In this document: in pieces, positions 59,563-64,000 of the stretch
Layout of the letters: each line of letters begins with the position of its first letter
How positions within the stretch are numbered: position 1 is the first letter of the stretch
NCBI GenBank assembly: GCA_963773845.1
Contig: CAVZCU010000011.1
Span: 558,001-622,000, forward strand
Direction: 5' to 3'
From: SIAJ01 sp963773845
GTDB lineage: Bacteria; Planctomycetota; Planctomycetia; Gemmatales; Gemmataceae
DNA length: 64,000 bases
Made by a program: the position numbers and the translations under genes
Notes under the pieces: model-generated
The model's input: the letters and a program-made list of their open reading frames with translations, nothing else
Database searches by the model: none
What the model was told of the DNA's origin: nothing

Positions 59563-60333
59563 CTAGCTTTGGTCGCTTCGATTTCCGATTCGACTCCGTT
59601 TGACTTCCAGGTAGTTCGTGAGCGTTTCGGTGGCGGTCCGTTCCGCCCGCGTGAGGAACCGGGTCTGCCTGCGGAAGATGCCAGTGACGTCCGCGTAGTC
59701 GATCTCGCCCACGAATGGCATCTTCGGCAATCCGACCAGCCGACCGCTGTGCGGGATGGCCTTGCGTAGATTGCGTTCGTTCCGATAGCGTCGAACCAGA
59801 TAGTGCCCTTTGATCGGACTCAAGAGCAAAACCACGAAGTCCCGCGGCGTGACGTCGAAAAGTGCCCGGTCGCGAAAACAGCCACATCGGTGTAGACCAA
59901 CGCGGATGTTGCGAATCAACTGATCGGCCGGGAATCCACCTTGACCGTCATTGTTGGATGTGGTCGCCGAAAGATCGGAACCGTACTTGGCTTCGACGAA
60001 CACGGTCGTGGGTGGATTCTCCCAGGTGAGCATGCAATCGACCTGAGTGCTCCCCTCGTCGTATGGCAGGAGTTCGCGGGGGTATTTAGGCTGGTTCACC
60101 CACGGCTGTATCTGGAACTTCCGGTAGTATTGTCGCTCGAAGCGGTGCGAACCCAGGCCGACGTTGAGTAGGTCCGGCAGCCACCAGCGGGGGTTGAGGA
60201 GTCGCAGCGTCTGCACGATGTGGCTGGTGATCACGTCCTCGGACGTGCTGCGAACGATGAGCGGGCAACGGATTGTTCCTTGCCGGGCATGGGAACAGAG
60301 CGAGCCGCCCTTGGCGTGCAGTTCGGTGAGCAT
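59563..60333 (-). CDS. putative PD-(D/E)XK nuclease
   Basis: 256 residues; its ATG overlaps the preceding stop as TGATG. The core TQVDCMLTWENPPTTVFVEAKYG has the Asp and the ExK of PD-(D/E)XK nucleases. A helix FPADQLIRNIRVGLHRC follows, as expected after the ExK strand. The ends are basic. It is the last gene of the helicase-nuclease operon. A restriction or defence role is possible; a phage-like recombination role is equally possible. Confidence 0.6.
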   Translation of the reverse strand: MLTELHAKGGSLCSHARQGTIRCPLIVRSTSEDVITSHIVQTLRLLNPRWWLPDLLNVGLGSHRFERQYYRKFQIQPWVNQPKYPRELLPYDEGSTQVDCMLTWENPPTTVFVEAKYGSDLSATTSNNDGQGGFPADQLIRNIRVGLHRCGCFRDRALFDVTPRDFVVLLLSPIKGHYLVRRYRNERNLRKAIPHSGRLVGLPKMPFVGEIDYADVTGIFRRQTRFLTRAERTATETLTNYLEVKRSRIGNRSDQS

Positions 60334-61166
60334 CAGGCCCCCCGATCTGAAACACTTCCTGCCGTCGCCACAGATTCAGCTTCCGTTCGGTGTCCCCATT
60401 CCCTGCACGGTTGGCGGTACGGGCACGAGGAGCAGTTGAGCGGGCTTTCCACCGGGTAGAAGATTTCGGCGTCCACCGCTCGCTCGACGTTTTCCACGAT
60501 GTCGCCGAGTCGGGCCCGGTCCTGGTCGTTGCGGACGGTGGTCAGGCGCTGAATTCGCGGTGTTTTTGTTTTCACCAGCACCGTGTACTCGATGATCGGG
60601 ATCAGCCCGATGGCATCCTGCACTGCGTTGGCGTAGCAAGTGGCCTGGAGCGACGTTTCGACTTCCAGTTCCGAGTAGGCTCGACCGCTCGTTTTGAATT
60701 CCCGGACCGTCAGTTCCTCGTTGTCCTCGGTGATCAGGTCGGCCACGGCGAGGAGCGGTGTCTCCAGAATTTCGCCTCGGCTGGTGTGGATCGGGGCGAG
60801 GATCTCTTGTTCGATGCCGATGATGTTCTGGGGCGGCGGTTCCTTCAGGTACAGCTCGATCAGATTGATCCCTTGCGCCTTGCCGTCGTCCTGAGTTGTC
60901 CCGTCGCGGTAGCTGACTTTGGCTTCGCTTTCCCGCTTCGTCCAGGTTGCGTTGAAGATTTGGTGCAAACCGGCGGTGTCCGTCGGCTCGTCGTCACGAA
61001 CGCTGCGGTGGTAACGGGCCAGAGCCGCATGCACGGCTGAGCCAAGGACGAGGTTGCTGCTGACCGTCGCTTGCGGCAGGTGCAGGACTCGTTGGAAATA
61101 GAAGCGCAGCGGACAGGCCAGGTATTGGCTGATCGAGCTATAGCTCCAGTGGGGCCGGTGAGTCAT
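60333..61166 (-). CDS. Cas4/RecB-like PD-(D/E)XK nuclease with Fe-S-type cysteines
   Basis: 277 residues from ATG 61166 with GAGG upstream. Motifs: SSISQYLACPLRFYFQRVL at the N-terminus with the first Cys, GSAVHAALARYH (His motif), AVADLITEDNEELTVREFKT (Asp and ExK), LQATCYANAV, and three more Cys in NCSSCPYRQPC. This is the layout of PDDEXK_1/Cas4-type exonucleases that bind 4Fe-4S. No CRISPR array or cas1/cas2 is in view, so it belongs to a helicase-linked module rather than CRISPR adaptation. Confidence 0.85.
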   Translation of the reverse strand: MTHRPHWSYSSISQYLACPLRFYFQRVLHLPQATVSSNLVLGSAVHAALARYHRSVRDDEPTDTAGLHQIFNATWTKRESEAKVSYRDGTTQDDGKAQGINLIELYLKEPPPQNIIGIEQEILAPIHTSRGEILETPLLAVADLITEDNEELTVREFKTSGRAYSELEVETSLQATCYANAVQDAIGLIPIIEYTVLVKTKTPRIQRLTTVRNDQDRARLGDIVENVERAVDAEIFYPVESPLNCSSCPYRQPCREWGHRTEAESVATAGSVSDRGA

Positions 61167-61187
61167 GGCCGATCCTCGTGAGATTTA

Positions 61188-61412
61188 TCAGTGCCTTCGT
61201 CGCAGTCGTCGCGCCATGACGATTGCGACTTTGCAGGCGTACTTCGCCAATTTCCGGTTCCAGTAGTCGTCGTTGACGCATCCGGTGACCGCTGGCGGGA
61301 ACCCGCCCTTTTCGAGCCAGTCGAGCAGGTCTTCCCCGTGATTGCGCACGTCTCGCCACTGGTTGGCCTCGATGGCGTCCAGCAGCATTTTCCAGGTTGT
61401 TTGTGGTTCCAT
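61188..61412 (-). CDS. small hypothetical protein of the helicase-nuclease operon
   Basis: 74 residues from ATG 61412 (MEPQTTWKMLLDAIEANQ), 9 bp after the upstream stop. Features: WRDVRNHGEDLLDWLEKGGFPP, then VIMARRLRRR-like basic end. It is probably a helical DNA- or protein-binding accessory. I do not know the family. Confidence 0.6.
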   Translation of the reverse strand: MEPQTTWKMLLDAIEANQWRDVRNHGEDLLDWLEKGGFPPAVTGCVNDDYWNRKLAKYACKVAIVMARRLRRRH

Positions 61413-61421
61413 CGATGAGTC

Positions 61422-61970
61422 TCAAGACTTTGAACCATTGGGCTGCCCGCCGTTGGTCAACTGGTCGAGTACCCGGCCGGCTTCCTTCTTCGTCAACTGG
61501 TTCGCCCCGCACTTTCGACCGATGATCTGGCCGATTCGGTTTTCCAGTTGCGGCGGTGTAAGCTTGAATCGCTTCGCCATCGACAGGAGGAACTGAACTT
61601 GCTTGTCGGTCGCGGCGTCAGCGTTGCCGTTGCCGTGACCGTTTGCTTCGGTGCCGTTGCGAGCCGGTGAGTTCTGGTTCGTCGGTGCCGGGCCGCCCGA
61701 CTGCGGCGGGTTGGCGGCTGGTTGGTTGTTGTTCGTGGCCGGTGCCGACGGCTCCTCGTCGCGACGACCGATCGCTTGTTCGCCCTGGTCGCGATCGATT
61801 TCGCGGAACAGTGCTTCCTGGGCCAGGTTGAAGAGTTCCCGGACCTTCTCCAGAACGGCCTCCGGGTCGTCCGGCGTGAAGGGAATTTCCCCGTCGATGT
61901 TGACGGAATAACCGGTCGAGTTGTAATCGCGGGTGATCTTCCGGCTCAAACCGATGTTTGCCTTGAGCAT
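61422..61970 (-). CDS. hypothetical protein with disordered linker
   Basis: 182 residues from ATG 61970 with CAGGAG upstream. The first 70 residues (LKANIGLSRKITRDYNSTG, SVNIDGEIPFTPDDPEAVLEK) look like a strand-rich fold with a helix. A linker of about 55 residues rich in Asn, Pro, Gly and Ala follows (NNNQPAANPPQSGGPAP). A C-terminal helical part (VQFLLSMAKRFKLTPPQLE, GANQLTKKEAGRVLDQL) closes it. Linker and domain order are like single-strand-DNA-binding accessory proteins, but I cannot name a family. Confidence 0.6.
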   Translation of the reverse strand: MLKANIGLSRKITRDYNSTGYSVNIDGEIPFTPDDPEAVLEKVRELFNLAQEALFREIDRDQGEQAIGRRDEEPSAPATNNNQPAANPPQSGGPAPTNQNSPARNGTEANGHGNGNADAATDKQVQFLLSMAKRFKLTPPQLENRIGQIIGRKCGANQLTKKEAGRVLDQLTNGGQPNGSKS

Positions 61971-62228
61971 GCACGGACTCCTGTTGACGTTGAATTGCGA
62001 ACGATGGCAAGCTGATTACCCGGCTGGTCGCTCTTAAGCTGCTGACCGAATACCCCCGCACGCAGTTTCGAAATGTCAACGGCGGCAGGAGGGATTCCTA
62101 CGCGAGTAGGGTCGCGTCTCGACAAGACATAATGATTGCTCGCTGGCCGCCATGAACGGTCGTTTCGCCGACCTTGTCGTCGATCTCGTCGAACAGTGTC
62201 AATTGCCTGAAATGGGTTCCTCCAACGA

Positions 62229-64000
62229 TTATGGCCGCCTCGTCGAGGCAAGAACGTGCTCATTCTTATGTCGGCCGGCACTGGACACCTTGTCCCATAA
62301 TCGGCGGGCGTCTCCTTCGTTCATGCGATCGACCAGGCTGCGAGCCAGGGCGATTTCGACGTTGGCATCTTCACCCGCCATCGCCACCAGGCCCTCGCTG
62401 GAAAACTTGCCTTCCAGCGCCTGGGCCGCGGTCAGTTTCTTGCCCATCAAGGCCAGGGCTCGGTCCTGCATCGTCCCTTCGTAGTAGAAGTAGACGACCC
62501 GGCACGGTTTGCGTTTGGCCGATCCGCCACGATCGCCGCGACGCCTGCCGTAACGTGAACAGGTTGTAGCCGGTCTCGTAGAAGCAGATGGTCGGGAAGT
62601 TGTGTCGGCCGGCCTTGTCGAACAGGTCGAGACCGGTTTCGACCAGTCGCGGATGGCTGATCACTACGTCGAGTTGGCGGGCGTGCTTGGCGATCCAGTC
62701 TTCGCGTCGGGACAAGAGGGACGCTGGCACGCAAGACGCCGACGCGAAGGCCCGCCTCCTGGAGCAATTGTTCGAGCCGGCCCTGAACGTCGTGCTTGTC
62801 CGTGTACTGGACGTACACCCAGACCTTTCGCCCCTGAGCCTTTTCCGACTGCACCAGGTCGATTAGTGCCCGTTCCTTGGGGCGAACGTCGGGGCCGAGA
62901 TTCGGCGGCACGGCGACCGTCACGAATTGGTCGCCCTTCCAGTAGCCGATCGGCTCCCATCCAAACGGATAGTCGGGGTAGGCGAGCAGTGTCTGCAGGA
63001 AGGCGCCCAACAGCCTCCGGTCCCGCCGCTTCATCATCTCCTTGATCGCTTCGACGAGCGGTGCCTCCACGTCTTGCCGGTAGGCTGTTGCCAGTTCCTG
63101 GTCCATCCGTACCGGCAATGCACTCTTCGCTCAAGGGCGGCAGATTGCTGGCGACTTCGTTCAATCCCAGGAACACGCACTTGTCGATCAGGTGCCGGCC
63201 GAAGAGCGGCGGCATGATTCCAGGTCGCGGTGTTTTGATCGTGGCCTTGGAGCCACGCGACATGCGGTTGTCGGAGTCGCGTCGGCCGCCGGAACGCTCG
63301 GTGATTCTGGTTTCGATGCGACCGTAGCGTTCGTTGAATGCCAGGGCGTCGTGCCAGCCGAGCCCCTCTTGAACCAACGATCCCGGAGAGAGGCGGAATA
63401 GCAGGGGTCGAAGATGCTCGGCATAGCCGCCGATGAGCGTGCCGGTCAGGGCGATGACCTTTCGACAGGCTGAGACGAGGGCCGCGGCTGCGTGGCCCTG
63501 GGCTGTGTTCGCTCCCTTCTCTTCATGGATCTCATCGACAAGGAGGTACTTGAAGTAGTTGCGCAGTCGGCGCTTGATGAATAGTGCCGGTTCGTAGCGG
63601 CGAAGCTCGCCGCTCATCTGCCAGAGTGGGCTGCCGCAACCGTCGACCAGCCGATTCGCCTGAGCGTCGTCGGAATCCGGACCGGTTTCGTGACTGGACA
63701 GCACCCACTCGCACTTGGAACGCTTTCGCCACAGGCCCGTGCCGGGCTGACCGTCCTTGCCCGGTGTGCCGGCCAGGAGCGGCTCTCGTTTGTCGTTCAC
63801 CAGTCGTCGGCCGCATTGCGGGCAACGCAGGAATCCGTCGACAAGATGGGTCCGTTGTTGAAAGCATGGTCGCCATTTCGCCCCCAGCTTGGCCCGGTCG
63901 CGGGCGATGATGTACCACTCGACGCCCGCCGGCTTCTCGGTCCGCTTCAGTGGCAGCAGGGTTTTCCAGCTCTCGATCTGGATGACTTCGGCGCCGGGGA
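62229..64000 (-). CDS. SNF2/DEAH-type helicase, partial, with zinc ribbon (three frameshifts)
   Basis: The 5' part lies beyond the right edge. What is visible begins with VEWYIIARDRAKLGAKW, then a zinc-ribbon Cys pair LRCPQCGRR. Walker B is the DEIH of YLLVDEIHEEKG and motif III is VIALTGTLIGG. The second RecA-like domain has VWVYVQYTDKHDVQ, ISHPRLVETGLDLFD and motif VI WRIGQ. The frame breaks near 63115 (before LPVRMDQELATAYR), near 62727 (before LSRREDWIAKH) and near 62515 (before CRVVYFYYEGTMQDRAL). It is the first visible gene of the helicase-nuclease operon. Confidence 0.75.

Overview
The window is a stretch of a planctomycete chromosome (phylum Planctomycetota; order not resolved). The evidence is the family content: an ECF sigma factor beside a Ser/Thr kinase with TPR repeats, giant ELWxxDGT and FG-GAP/VCBS proteins with an N-terminal L-E-x-R-type signature, a TIGR02604/TIGR02603-type dehydrogenase-cytochrome, a DUF1580 protein, a TIGR03032 protein, and GC-rich coding sequence with more AT-rich gaps.

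Layout. 1-13.4 kb (minus strand) holds large repeat-built extracellular proteins, a TIGR03032 protein and a kinase/ECF-sigma pair. 13.6-21.5 kb is central metabolism: phosphoglucomutase, then the 2-oxoglutarate dehydrogenase complex sucA-sucB-lpd. 21.9-33.2 kb (mostly plus) holds a ceramidase/dehydrogenase/cytochrome fusion, a nucleotidyltransferase, a lipoprotein, an indoleamine 2,3-dioxygenase, a secreted TPR protein and an ABC-F ATPase. 33.5-41.3 kb (mostly minus) holds an rRNA methyltransferase, an AtuA/enoyl-CoA hydratase catabolic operon with a Tim44-like gene inside it, an HtrA protease and a DksA/TraR protein. 41.9-45.3 kb is an Fe-S assembly operon (Rrf2 regulator, iscS, iscU, iscA, hscB) followed by tRNA-Val.

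From tRNA-Val to the right edge is accessory DNA. A tyrosine recombinase starts about 110 bp after the tRNA, as in tRNA-targeted integrative elements. It is followed by DUF1580, ParB-like, family-A-polymerase-like and terminase-small-subunit-like genes. Two 78-bp direct repeats and three copies of one dyad (AATTTGT-N8-ACAAATT) lie in the non-coding DNA there. Next comes a tightly overlapping minus-strand operon of seven genes (59208 to 52028): MoxR AAA ATPase, unknown, HExxH metallopeptidase-VWA protein, two unknowns, radical SAM enzyme, and a PLP-transferase-like protein lacking the lysine. This is the best candidate here for an undescribed system. A second minus-strand operon (right edge to 59563) encodes a helicase, two small proteins, a Cas4/RecB-like nuclease and a second PD-(D/E)XK-type nuclease.

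Caveat: about twenty frame interruptions were found, nearly all of one base, and they also hit core genes (iscS, ABC-F, htrA, AtuA). This looks like uncorrected indel error in the sequence rather than mass pseudogenisation. Broken genes are therefore given as single spans with the break positions stated.
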